NCBI GenBank assembly: GCA_903922605.1
Contig: CAIXUG010000001.1
Coordinates: 111,147 to 175,146 of the forward strand
DNA: 64,000 bases
Origin: an uncultured Verrucomicrobiota bacterium
GTDB taxonomy: Bacteria > Verrucomicrobiota > Verrucomicrobiia > Limisphaerales > UBA9464
Reading direction: 5' to 3'
Of this stretch, positions 54,585-62,704 are shown piece after piece. The notes beneath the pieces are model-generated. The model had not been told where the DNA came from. It did not search any database and worked only from the letters and a program-made list of their open reading frames with translations. A program made the position numbers and the translations under genes. The first letter of the stretch is position 1, and each line of letters begins with the position of its first letter.

Positions 54585-55517
54585 TCAGGCGGCAAAACGC
54601 CGGCAAAAATCATCATAGGCGAGGGCTATTCCGGCCGGCAGATCAATCTCGGGCTTCCATCCAAGCGCGAACAAACGCGAGTTGTCCATCAGCTTTCGCG
54701 GGGTGCCATCGGGTTTGGTCATGTCCCAGACGGTTTCACCCTGGTAGCCCACCACCCTGCCAACCAAGGCGGCGAGATCGTGGATGGTGATTTCAACGCT
54801 GGAGCCGACGTTGATAAACTGCTCCTCGCTGTAATGGCGCATCAGGAAGACCAGCGCCCGCGCCAGATCATCGCTGTGCAGGAACTCGCGCAACGGCCGG
54901 CCGCTGCCCCAGCAGACCACCTGCTTTTCGCCACGGATCTTCGCCTCGTGAAACTTGCGGATCAGGGCGGGCAGCACATGGGATCCCTGCAAATCGTAAT
55001 TGTCGTTCGGCCCGTACAGATTCGTCGGCATCGCACTGATGTAGTCACACCCGTGCTGCCGGCGGAAGGCCTGGCAAAGCTTGATGCCGGCGATCTTGGC
55101 CACGGCATACCACTCGTTGGTCGGCTCCAGCGGCCCCGTCAGCAGATACTCTTCGCGGAGCGGCTGCGGGGCAAGTTTGGGATAGATGCAGGAGCTGCCC
55201 AGAAACAGCAACTTTTTCACGCCTGTCATCCACGCGGAGTGGATCAGATTGTTTTCAATCTGGAGGTTCTCCCAGAGGAATGCGGCCGGTTGCGTGCTGT
55301 TGGCCATGATTCCACCAACCTTGGCCGCCGCCACAAACACGTATTCCGGCCGGGCTTCCTCAAAGAAGCGGCGCACCGCCAGCCCATCCAGCAGGTCCAC
55401 CTCGGCCCGGGTACGGGTCATCACCTGGCCAAAGCCCTCGCGTTTCAGCTCGCGCTCGATGGCGCTGCCGGCCAACCCGCGATGGCCGGCAACATAGATT
55501 CTTGAACTGGCTTCCAT
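54585..55517 (-). CDS. fcl: GDP-L-fucose synthase
   Basis: About 310 residues from ATG 55517. IYVAGHRGLAGSAIERELKREG, AAAKVGGIMANSTQPAAFL, SSCIYPKLAPQPLREEYLLTGPLEPTNEWYAVAKIAG (Tyr/Lys with the Cys of the family) and MPTNLYGPNDNYD are diagnostic. It epimerises and reduces the Gmd product to GDP-L-fucose. It lies 36 bases upstream of gmd on the same strand and 43 bases downstream of hldD. Confidence 0.95.
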   Translation of the reverse strand: MEASSRIYVAGHRGLAGSAIERELKREGFGQVMTRTRAEVDLLDGLAVRRFFEEARPEYVFVAAAKVGGIMANSTQPAAFLWENLQIENNLIHSAWMTGVKKLLFLGSSCIYPKLAPQPLREEYLLTGPLEPTNEWYAVAKIAGIKLCQAFRRQHGCDYISAMPTNLYGPNDNYDLQGSHVLPALIRKFHEAKIRGEKQVVCWGSGRPLREFLHSDDLARALVFLMRHYSEEQFINVGSSVEITIHDLAALVGRVVGYQGETVWDMTKPDGTPRKLMDNSRLFALGWKPEIDLPAGIALAYDDFCRRFAA

Positions 55518-55560
55518 GAATTCAGTGTGTGTCTGGCTGATCACCGTCCCATCCGGGCAA

Positions 55561-56532
55561 TCATCCCAGTCTTCGCGAATAATCGGCCACGGCTTCGGCC
55601 AAGGGCGTGGGCACATACGGCACACCCGCCCGGGCCAGCTTACGCATGGTGGCCTGGGTGAAATACTGGTAGCGCCCCTGCAGGTCCTCCGGCATGGGCA
55701 CATAGTCGATCCGGGGAGGCAGGTTCAGCGCGGCGAACACCGCTTCTAACAGTTCACGGAACGAATGCGCCTGCCCCGTGCCCAGATTGAACAGGCCGGA
55801 CACCGGCGGCCGATCCGCGAGCTCCGTCATGACCCGGACGAGGTCGCGCACGTAGATGAAATCACGCAGCTGCCCTCCGTCTGTGTAGTCGGGCCGGTGC
55901 GATTTGAACAGCCGCACCACTCCCTCGCGTTTGATCTGGTGGTAGCCGTGGAAAACCATGGAGGCCATCCGGCCCTTATGCGCTTCGCCGGTGCCGAACA
56001 CATTGAAGAATTTCAGCCCGACAGACTGAACCGGCTGCGGCTGCCCCTCCTTCACCTGCTGTTCCACCCACAGGTCAAACTCATGCTTCGAACGCCCATA
56101 CAGATTGAGCGGCTGCAGCTCGGCCAGGGGCGATTCGTCGTCAAAGCCTCGTGCCCCGTCGCCGTACGTGGCGGCGCTCGACGCATAAATGAGCCGCCGG
56201 CCATGCCGGGCGCACCAGCGCCAGAGCCGCTGCGAATAGTGCAGATTGTTGTCCGCGAGGTAGCCCCAATCCTGCTCCGTTGTGGAACTGCACGCCCCCA
56301 TGTGCAGGATGAGCTCCGGCGACAGGGTTCCGGCTTCCAATGCCCCGACGAAGGCGGTGTGGTCGAGAAACGCGACGCCGGGCACGGCGGCCAGATTGGG
56401 GCGCTTGGCTTCGGTAACCGGGTGATCAACCGCCAGCAGCTCGGCCACCGGGTACTGCCGGGCAAAGCTTTCCAGAAGCTGCCCCCCGATGAAGCCGGCC
56501 GCCCCGGTGATGACAATCCGAATGGCTGACAT
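55561..56532 (-). CDS. hldD: ADP-glyceromanno-heptose 6-epimerase
   Basis: A 323-residue SDR: IVITGAAGFIGGQLLES, the HMGACSSTTEQDWGYLADNN segment found in HldD/RfaD, YASSAATYGDGARGF, YGRSKHEFD (Tyr/Lys) and FNVFGTGEAHKGRMASMVFHG. It epimerises ADP-D-glycero-D-manno-heptose to the L,D form. With gmhA nearby the locus contributes two of the four usual steps; hldE and gmhB are not in the window. It could feed EPS heptose transferred by the GT9 enzyme. Confidence 0.93.
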   Translation of the reverse strand: MSAIRIVITGAAGFIGGQLLESFARQYPVAELLAVDHPVTEAKRPNLAAVPGVAFLDHTAFVGALEAGTLSPELILHMGACSSTTEQDWGYLADNNLHYSQRLWRWCARHGRRLIYASSAATYGDGARGFDDESPLAELQPLNLYGRSKHEFDLWVEQQVKEGQPQPVQSVGLKFFNVFGTGEAHKGRMASMVFHGYHQIKREGVVRLFKSHRPDYTDGGQLRDFIYVRDLVRVMTELADRPPVSGLFNLGTGQAHSFRELLEAVFAALNLPPRIDYVPMPEDLQGRYQYFTQATMRKLARAGVPYVPTPLAEAVADYSRRLG

Positions 56533-56569
56533 GGAATGAAAATTTACAGTCTGACGCAGTCGGAACGAC

Positions 56570-57034
56570 TCAGGACAGGAGCTTCAAATTGACCTTGATG
56601 ACCAGCTTGCGAACCCGCCCGCCGCCAACGTCCACCTTGGGGCGATGGGCATCGCTGGGATAGAAGACGGAGAAGCGTCCCGGCGACTGGATCAGCGTGA
56701 CGAAAGACGTGGTCGGCGGCAGCCAAAACTGCACGTCATTGGCAAACGCACCATCGGGTTCCAGCTCGATCCGCGGGCACCAGTCGATGCCTTCGGTGCC
56801 GCTGATGGTGTATTGAAGATCCACATGCTCACGATGGCTCTCGAAGCGGGCCGCCTCGCGGTCCACGGTGTCGTATTCCTGCACCGTCGCAAACATGTCC
56901 TCGCCGATGATCTCGTGCTTTCCCAGCGCGATGTCGGCTGGCAGCACCCGGAGCCATTCCAGCGCCCGTCCCCAGGTGGGATGGACCAGCAGCGCGTTGT
57001 ACGTGCCGGGATCGGCAAGAAAGCCGTGCAGCAT
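56570..57034 (-). CDS. YhcH/YjgK/YiaL (DUF386) family protein
   Basis: About 154 residues; ATG 57034 is preferred to an upstream TTG. It has the cupin-like DUF386 motifs: LGKHEIIGEDMFATVQEYDT, ESHREHVDLQYTISGTEGIDW, and SPGRFSVFYPSDAHRPKVDVG, with KLVIKVNLKLL at the end, including the conserved ESHR-H-D and YPxDAHxP metal-site residues. Relatives (EbgC, NanM-adjacent, YiaL) are sugar-binding mutarotase-like or lyase proteins. Its placement between gmhA and hldD suggests it acts on a heptose intermediate or anomer. Confidence 0.82.
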   Translation of the reverse strand: MLHGFLADPGTYNALLVHPTWGRALEWLRVLPADIALGKHEIIGEDMFATVQEYDTVDREAARFESHREHVDLQYTISGTEGIDWCPRIELEPDGAFANDVQFWLPPTTSFVTLIQSPGRFSVFYPSDAHRPKVDVGGGRVRKLVIKVNLKLLS

Positions 57035-57041
57035 AACGTCT

Positions 57042-57614
57042 TCAGGCCAGGTCGGCCTCAATGATTGTCAGCCAGCAGTGCAGGATGAAGGTGTGAACCT
57101 CCTGTACCCGCGCCGTAACCTCACTCGGCACGATGATCTCCTGACTGGCCACCCCTTTGGCTGTGCCACCCGTTTTGCCGAGCACGGCAATCGTCTTGAG
57201 ACCGCGAGCATGGGCCGTCTTCAAGGCCGCCAGCAGGTTGGGGGAGTTGCCGCTGGTGCTGAAAATGACCAGCACATCTCCGGGGCGCCCCAAGCCCTCG
57301 ATCTGCCGGGAAAACAGCCGCTCATAACCATAGTCATTGCCAATGCAGGTGAGCAGCGTCGGATCCCCGCACAGGCTGATGGCCGGCAGGGAGGGCCGCT
57401 CCTTGTCGAAGCGGCCGACGAGCTCTTCCGCGAGGTGCAGCGCGTCCGCCGCACTGCCGCCGTTGCCGGCGGTCAGGAGTTTGCCGCCCGATTGCAGGGC
57501 CTGACGAATCTCCAGCCCCGCCTGGGCAATGGCCGGCAACAGGGCGCGGCAGCGTTCCAGCGTTTCCTGCAGCCCATCCAGCTGGGCTGCCAACAGACCA
57601 GAATCAGCGGGCAT
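57042..57614 (-). CDS. gmhA: Sedoheptulose 7-phosphate isomerase
   Basis: About 190 residues from ATG 57614 (overlapping the EpsI stop by 11 bases). The SIS-domain signature GGKLLTAGNGGSAADALHLAEELVGRF and the FSTSGNSPNLLAALKTA motif, plus DYGYERLFSRQIEGLG, are diagnostic of GmhA, which makes D-glycero-D-manno-heptose 7-phosphate. It starts heptose supply for the EPS. Confidence 0.93.
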   Translation of the reverse strand: MPADSGLLAAQLDGLQETLERCRALLPAIAQAGLEIRQALQSGGKLLTAGNGGSAADALHLAEELVGRFDKERPSLPAISLCGDPTLLTCIGNDYGYERLFSRQIEGLGRPGDVLVIFSTSGNSPNLLAALKTAHARGLKTIAVLGKTGGTAKGVASQEIIVPSEVTARVQEVHTFILHCWLTIIEADLA

Positions 57615-58359
57615 CGGGTTCGCGACGGGTGACCTGCAGTTCCAGCCAGCGCTGGCCAAACGCGCGGAGCCGCTCCAGCGCCGGATGCCAGTCCCCTTCC
57701 ACGCCAGTGGAGAAGCGCACGAACTGCTTGGCCCCGGTGCCGGGTACACGCTCGCGGATCATGTGCAGAAAATTGCTGCGCAAAAGATGGCGCGAGCCCT
57801 GGGCCTGCTTTTCCTGCAGATCTCGCGAAGCGTCCTCACCCAGATCAAACCGGTCGCTTTCCGAGAACACCTGGCCACTGATGAGGGTACACCACACCGT
57901 CAGTTCGAGGTGGTTCCCCACCGGTGCACGGAAGGTTCGCAGCTCAAAGGGGATCTTGGTGCCCTGGAACTCCAGCTCCATCTTGTCCGGATGCCCCAGG
58001 GTCACGGGCGTCCAGCCGTTCCCCACCCAGCACACGTCCGGCGTGTGGCCGACCACCGCCGCCTGTTTGGAATCGGTGCCATCCCAGGTGCCCATGAAGG
58101 CCATGAGCCGCTCGGCCGTGGGACCGATGAACGTGCCGTTGATCAGGTTCGTGGTGGCCAGGATCTGAATCGCCTCCTCGCCCACCGGCTCGGCCTTGAA
58201 ATAGTAGCCGACCGGGTGGCCGGAGGCCTTGAAGGCGTAGCTGGTCGGAAACTGCCGCGGATTGACGTTGTACCATGCCCAGGCCCCGCCGGCAGCCAGC
58301 AGAAAGCAGCCGGTCAAAATCAACAGGCGGACAAGACGGGTCTGGTCGGATTTTTCCAC
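57604..58359 (-). CDS. EpsI family exosortase-associated protein
   Basis: A 251-residue protein with one N-terminal membrane segment (about 10-28) followed by a periplasmic domain whose GHTPDVCWVGNGW motif carries the conserved cysteine of the EpsI family; CTLISGQVFSESDRF and the basic C-terminal helix are typical. EpsI proteins occur with exosortases and EPS genes; their exact role, probably in polymer export or processing, is unproven. It follows the GbsR regulator gene by 9 bases, so the two are in one operon. Confidence 0.84.
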   Translation of the reverse strand: MEKSDQTRLVRLLILTGCFLLAAGGAWAWYNVNPRQFPTSYAFKASGHPVGYYFKAEPVGEEAIQILATTNLINGTFIGPTAERLMAFMGTWDGTDSKQAAVVGHTPDVCWVGNGWTPVTLGHPDKMELEFQGTKIPFELRTFRAPVGNHLELTVWCTLISGQVFSESDRFDLGEDASRDLQEKQAQGSRHLLRSNFLHMIRERVPGTGAKQFVRFSTGVEGDWHPALERLRAFGQRWLELQVTRREPDAR

Positions 58360-58368
58360 GGCGGCAAG

Positions 58369-58872
58369 CTAGAGGAATTTCTCCGCCAGCGGGAGCAGCT
58401 TTTGCACGCGGGTCTGCAGGCTCCGCAGATGGGCGAGCCGCTCCTTGCAGAAGGCATGTTCCTCCTTCGTCAGGAGGCCCGCCTTGCGATCCGCCTCCAG
58501 GCAGACCAGCAGGTGGTCCATCTTGGAGACCGAACGCTCCAGCTTCGGCCGGAAAAACTTCTCATACCCCGCCCGCAGCAGGTCATGCAGGTCGCCGACG
58601 GCCTCAAAATGGTCCCGGCGGTCGCCCGGCACCCAGATCTGCTTGATCGCATGCCAGCTCAGCAGCTGGCGCGTGCCGGTGCTGGCGCTGGCCTTGCTGA
58701 TGGAGAGCAGCTCCGCGATGTCATCCAGCGAGAGCGGGCTCGGGGCCAGGTACAGCAGGCCGTAGATCTGCCCCGTTGACCGGGGGAGACCAAAGCGCTG
58801 GCACAGACGGCCGGCGGTCTCGACGAACTCGCGGCGGGAACTGGGAAGGGAGCTGGAGAGGGTTTCGGCCAT
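58369..58872 (-). CDS. GbsR/MarR family transcriptional regulator
   Basis: About 167 residues from ATG 58872 (a TTG at 58917 is the only longer option). A winged-helix domain (residues about 25-100): RRE FVETAGRLCQRFGL, RSTGQIYGLLYL, LSLDDIAELLSISKASASTGTRQLLSW, followed by a helical C-terminal region with LLTKEEHAFCKERLAH. This is the GbsR subfamily, which usually represses or activates one nearby operon in response to a small molecule. Its own promoter contains the palindrome at 58964-58987. It leads the EPS transcript with EpsI and gmhA, so it is a candidate master regulator of the locus. Confidence 0.85.
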   Translation of the reverse strand: MAETLSSSLPSSRREFVETAGRLCQRFGLPRSTGQIYGLLYLAPSPLSLDDIAELLSISKASASTGTRQLLSWHAIKQIWVPGDRRDHFEAVGDLHDLLRAGYEKFFRPKLERSVSKMDHLLVCLEADRKAGLLTKEEHAFCKERLAHLRSLQTRVQKLLPLAEKFL

Positions 58873-58963
58873 GAGGAGGCCTGTGGACACTTCGTGCCGG
58901 TCACTTCGCACGGGCAAAGCTACGCAGGGGGCGGACCGGTCTGGGCCGAACCGGATGTTCCAG

Positions 58964-58987
58964 TTCGTTCAATTCTGATTGAACGAA
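58964..58987. promoter_or_regulatory. Palindromic operator upstream of the GbsR gene
   Basis: TTCGTTCAAT-TCTG-ATTGAACGAA, a perfect 10-base inverted repeat with a four-base spacer, sits 92 bases before the GbsR start. Further half-sites (TTCAAT at 58991, GTTCAA at 59003) follow at regular spacing. This is the expected form of a dimeric winged-helix operator, most simply for GbsR autoregulation. Confidence 0.75.
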
Positions 58988-59021
58988 TAATTCAATCACC
59001 CCGTTCAAGGCAAGTAAAATG

Positions 59022-59037
59022 GAGGTGACGGCACCTC
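59022..59037 (-). terminator. Weak terminator after the UpxY gene
   Basis: A six-base stem GAGGTG-loop-CACCTC lies just past the UpxY stop, and on the minus strand it is followed by CATTTTACTT. The stem is short and the T-run is broken. It lies between the exosortase-UpxY unit and the GbsR operon. Confidence 0.5.
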
Positions 59038-59041
59038 TTTT

Positions 59042-59530
59042 TCAGACCGGCTCAACTTCATCGGCCAGGACCCGCACGGCGGCCGCCTGCCCGATGAAAT
59101 CGAGCCGCAGGATCACCTCCATCAGCCCCTGGCGCTCCGCGACCAGGCCCTCCAGGCCGCGCAGCGGCCCCTGCCGGATGCGGACGCGCTGCCCGGTCGC
59201 GATGTGCGGGGCGAGCCGGATTTCGCATTCGGCTTCCAGGGCCTGCAGGATGTCGCCCAGCTGGGCGTCAAACTCGGCCTGGTCGGGCGGCTCCAGCAGG
59301 TTGGCGACATGCTGGTTCTGGCGCAGCGTGGCCACCTCGTTCGCCGCCAGCCGCAGGAAGACGTAGCCGGGGAAGAGCGGCTTCAGGAAGACGGCCTGCT
59401 TGCCCCGGTAACGCTTCACGCTGCGGAAGAGCGGCAGGATGTGGCTGATGCCCTCGCGGCCGCAGAATTCCGTCACTTTCTTCTCACAGCGCGGCCGCGT
59501 GTGGGCGACATACCAGGGCCGGTCCATCAT
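59042..59530 (-). CDS. NusG-like (UpxY/LoaP-type) transcription antiterminator
   Basis: A 162-residue protein. The N-terminal NGN domain (DRPWYVAHTRPRCEKKVTEF, LFPGYVFLRLAANEVATLRQN) and the C-terminal KOW motif (GQRVRIRQGPLRGLEGLV) are clear. ATG 59530 overlaps the exosortase stop as ATGA, deciding the start. Specialised NusG paralogues of this type bind RNA polymerase at long polysaccharide operons and suppress termination; UpxY proteins act in cis on their own operon. It lies before the 27 kb EPS operon, which fits. Confidence 0.9.
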   Translation of the reverse strand: MMDRPWYVAHTRPRCEKKVTEFCGREGISHILPLFRSVKRYRGKQAVFLKPLFPGYVFLRLAANEVATLRQNQHVANLLEPPDQAEFDAQLGDILQALEAECEIRLAPHIATGQRVRIRQGPLRGLEGLVAERQGLMEVILRLDFIGQAAAVRVLADEVEPV

Positions 59531-60441
59531 TTCGCCGGGTTGGCCGCGCGGTTGGCCGAGGTGAGACGATCCAGCCGCGATACCAGCATCGCCAGCAGCA
59601 CCACACCCACGGCGGTAAAGGCCAGCACGCTCCAGCCGGCCGTGTCGTGGACCGCCCGCAATGCGGCGTCCCCGTGGCGATAGGCGGTCAGGCAGAGGTA
59701 GAGTGAACGGAAGAAATTCCCGGCAATGGCCAGCACCACGCCGCCGATCAGGAAGAACACCTTCCACCCCGCCTTGCGCAGGGTGAGATCGCCCACAAAC
59801 AGCGCGGCCATGATGCTGGACTGCAGGCTGCGCACGCCACTGCAGGCCTCGTCCACCCCGACGCGCGTGTTGGGCAGCTGAATGACGTGGGCAAAACGTT
59901 CGGCGGGAATGCCCATGAGCCGGAGCGCTTCGACGTTCAGCATGGCCACAAAGCTCTGGAGGCCGAGGACGACGGGGTTCCAAAAAAAGTGCGGGATCGG
60001 CACCGCAATGAAGAAGAACAGCAGCGGAAACAGGAAATGAGCCAGCGTCCGCCGGCCCGAAATGGCGATCAGCTGGGCGCAAATGAAGGACGCACAACCC
60101 AGGCTGAGCAGCATCGACGAGGTCGGTGTCCGTGCCAGGCCGATGCGATACAGCTCGGCGGCGGTCACGCAGAGGAAACCGAAACCGGCCAGGGCCAGGC
60201 TGAGGCCGAACCCGCCCGGCGTATCCTGCTTCGGCCGCGTGGGCCAGCGTTCCCAGATAAGGAACGTGGCCAGCATCACGACGATGGGGCCGAAACGGTA
60301 CTCGACCAGCGAGGACCACTCGTACGAGAGATCACGAATCCACCAGCCGGCGACCAGCGCCACGGGCAGCAGCCAGAGCGACCGCATCCAACCTGGCCAC
60401 ACTTCTTCGCGACCCGTTCCGACTTCCGCGTCTGCAGACAT
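59527..60441 (-). CDS. Exosortase (EPS-associated)
   Basis: About 304 residues and eight to nine membrane helices. ATG 60441 fits the length of the family. Catalytic residues are visible: Cys200 in VDEACSGVRSLQ, Arg245 in GNFFRSLYL and His265 in AVHDTAGW, in the order expected of exosortases. These enzymes recognise a C-terminal sorting signal (PEP-CTERM-like) on exported proteins and are genetically linked to EPS genes. No substrate carrying such a tail is found in this window. It is coupled to the UpxY antiterminator. Confidence 0.92.
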   Translation of the reverse strand: MSADAEVGTGREEVWPGWMRSLWLLPVALVAGWWIRDLSYEWSSLVEYRFGPIVVMLATFLIWERWPTRPKQDTPGGFGLSLALAGFGFLCVTAAELYRIGLARTPTSSMLLSLGCASFICAQLIAISGRRTLAHFLFPLLFFFIAVPIPHFFWNPVVLGLQSFVAMLNVEALRLMGIPAERFAHVIQLPNTRVGVDEACSGVRSLQSSIMAALFVGDLTLRKAGWKVFFLIGGVVLAIAGNFFRSLYLCLTAYRHGDAALRAVHDTAGWSVLAFTAVGVVLLAMLVSRLDRLTSANRAANPAK

Positions 60442-60618
60442 GAACTGCACCGATAGTGCTGTGGGCGTCAGGCGGCAAGCCGAAACCCTGTGATAATCCA
60501 GCCCAAGTTTAACCTGTCCGACCCTCCACCATGGCATCACCCCGCCCCAAGGCGAAAGTCTTGTGGTTGACCCCTCCGTCGGCAACGAACGCCCCGCCCC
60601 CGCCAAACCATTCTTAAC
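60442..60618. other. Intergenic gap before the exosortase
   Basis: Promoter region of the exosortase-UpxY unit and 3' end of the esterase gene. I see no strong hairpin, RNA or coding sequence in its 177 bases. Confidence 0.5.
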
Positions 60619-62652
60619 TCAGGGAGTCACGAGGGCGTCAAGCCATGCGAGGATGGCCTTGTCCGTCGCCACCTCGGCCTGTAACTGCAGCTTTTCCGGG
60701 TGGCCGGCCACCGCATAGGCTTCCCGGACCCAGCGCGTGTCAAAGGCCGTGCCAGTGTGGTGCACCCATAGGGGGCGCGGAGCCGCCACGGCCAATAGCG
60801 TCTCCGGCCCTCCGAGAACATGGGCGCCGGGGAAGAAGCGTTCCGGATCCAGCCACGCGGCATCGTTGGCCGAATCGAACGCATTGGCATCGGCCACCAG
60901 CGCGTCGGGCTGGATGGACGTGAGCAGGGCCCATAGGCCGGCCTCACCATCCGCGACCATGGCCACCGTTCTCACCTTCAGGACGTGCTTGGCGTAGTTG
61001 TAGGCAGTGACCAGATCCTGTGCCCGTTGCTGAATGGGGGTCCGGTTGTAAGTTGCGAAGTAATTCGTGAACGGTGAACGTCGGACGATGGCGGCATCCC
61101 GGGTCGGTCCGGTCTGAAACAGGTCCAGCCCCAGCACGGCATGTCCTTTGGCCAGCAGTTGTGCCGCCAGGCGTCCCCGAGCTCCACCCGGCCCCACGGC
61201 CGCCTTACCATCCGGATGGGCGATGATGACCAGGAGTTTGGGCGGATGTTCGTCATCGCCACCCATCATCAGCTGTTTCTCGAGCCGGTCGCCCCGCCCC
61301 GGACGGCCCACGGCCCATTCCGACACGACACCACCGGGTTTCCACACCGCCCGGTCAAGCTGCAGCAGATCCTGCCATAGCTCGACCGTCAGTTGCCGGA
61401 GCGGTGCCAACGCGTTGGTATCCTTGGGCTCGAAGGCAAGCAGCTTTGCCTTCCGGGCATTGATCCAGGCTCCTGTGAAGTCGGTCTCGGTGAGGGCATC
61501 GGCCGGAAACTTGCCGTCGGGAAACACCCGTAAGACCGCGTCCGGCTCCTTTTGGTAAGGCTGCTCGGAAATTTTGTCGGCATCTGGCCGGCCCTGCAGC
61601 CAGCGAGCGAGCCAGGCATAGACCGCCTCTCGCGAGGTCTGGTTGTAATTGTGCCCGTAGTCAAAGCGCACCGCCCGAAACTTGTCCTCGGCGCCCAGCA
61701 TCCGGTAGATGCCCGCCACCGCCGGCCCCTCGTTCTCCAGCGTGGTCTTCGTCCAGTCCCCGGTGGCTCCCACCAGCAGCTGGGGGCGGGGGGCCGAGAG
61801 GGCGGCAATCTCCAGGTTCGAAAAGTCCACCCGCAGGCCCGGCGCATTCTCGCACCAGCAGCCGCCCTGCATGGTATGGGACACCATGGCCACCGGCGCG
61901 AGCACCTGCACCCGCGGGTCTGCGGCGCCGAGCAGGAACGTCTGCGTCGCGCCGCCCGACTCGCCGGTGCAGCCAATCTTGGCCGGGGCCACGTCGGGCA
62001 GCGACTGGAGGAAGTCCACGGCTCGAATCGAGTTCCACAGCTGCACGCCCATCAGGGACAGGTTCCAGAGCTGGTTGGTCGGATCGCGAAAGAGGGCCGC
62101 ATGATTGTCGTAGCTCTTCGGCCGCACCAGCGAGCCATCGGCGTTGCGCGGGGAGAACTGGGTCGAATCACCGTAGCCCAGCATGTCGTAGCTGAACGCC
62201 ACCATGCCCATGCGGGCCAGCTGGATGCAGCGCGCCACGGTGCTGCAGTTGGTCGTGTCCGTCAGCCGGCCCGCCTCGCTGTGCCCGTGCGGGTTCAGCA
62301 CTCCGGGAAACGGGCCTTTCCCCTGGCCCAGCGGCCGGTAGAGATTGCCCGCCAGGTACAGGCCGGGAAACGGTTGGAGTTGGACCTTCTCGACGCTGTA
62401 ACCATCCCGCTCGATCCGGTCGAAGACCTGCGGCTTGAGCGGGGTCCGGTCCGGCTCCGGATACAGGCCGCAACTGACCAGCACCTGAAGGCGGAGGATG
62501 TCGGACTTCTCCTTCCAGTCGGCGGCGTTGGTGACGACCGTGAAGGTGCGGGGCGTGTTCTGATCACGCGCCGGCCCGCTGCGCTGGTCGGCGTCAGGAA
62601 TGTCGGCACGCAACACCAAGGCCAGCAGAAACAGAGGAAGCAGGCGACGCAT
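60619..62652 (-). CDS. Secreted alpha/beta-hydrolase, acetylxylan-esterase-like
   Basis: A 677-residue protein with a signal peptide (RRLLPLFLLALVLRA). The first half is an alpha/beta hydrolase with GNLYRPLGQGKGPFPGVLNPHGHSEAG, nucleophile Ser232 in GCTGESGGATQTF and a HNYNQTSREAVYAWL region carrying the histidine. The second half (KLLVIIAHPDGKAAVG, ADGEAGLWALLTSI, HHTGTAFDTRWVREAY) repeats hydrolase-like elements, so the chain may be two fused, diverged domains. Members remove acetyl groups from plant polysaccharides. It is transcribed separately from the EPS locus, which follows it on the same strand after a 177-base gap. Confidence 0.82.
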   Translation of the reverse strand: MRRLLPLFLLALVLRADIPDADQRSGPARDQNTPRTFTVVTNAADWKEKSDILRLQVLVSCGLYPEPDRTPLKPQVFDRIERDGYSVEKVQLQPFPGLYLAGNLYRPLGQGKGPFPGVLNPHGHSEAGRLTDTTNCSTVARCIQLARMGMVAFSYDMLGYGDSTQFSPRNADGSLVRPKSYDNHAALFRDPTNQLWNLSLMGVQLWNSIRAVDFLQSLPDVAPAKIGCTGESGGATQTFLLGAADPRVQVLAPVAMVSHTMQGGCWCENAPGLRVDFSNLEIAALSAPRPQLLVGATGDWTKTTLENEGPAVAGIYRMLGAEDKFRAVRFDYGHNYNQTSREAVYAWLARWLQGRPDADKISEQPYQKEPDAVLRVFPDGKFPADALTETDFTGAWINARKAKLLAFEPKDTNALAPLRQLTVELWQDLLQLDRAVWKPGGVVSEWAVGRPGRGDRLEKQLMMGGDDEHPPKLLVIIAHPDGKAAVGPGGARGRLAAQLLAKGHAVLGLDLFQTGPTRDAAIVRRSPFTNYFATYNRTPIQQRAQDLVTAYNYAKHVLKVRTVAMVADGEAGLWALLTSIQPDALVADANAFDSANDAAWLDPERFFPGAHVLGGPETLLAVAAPRPLWVHHTGTAFDTRWVREAYAVAGHPEKLQLQAEVATDKAILAWLDALVTP

Positions 62653-62704
62653 GACCGCAGGCTAAACCATTTCGCAGAAGGGAGCAAAGCCACCAGAAAG
62701 TCTA

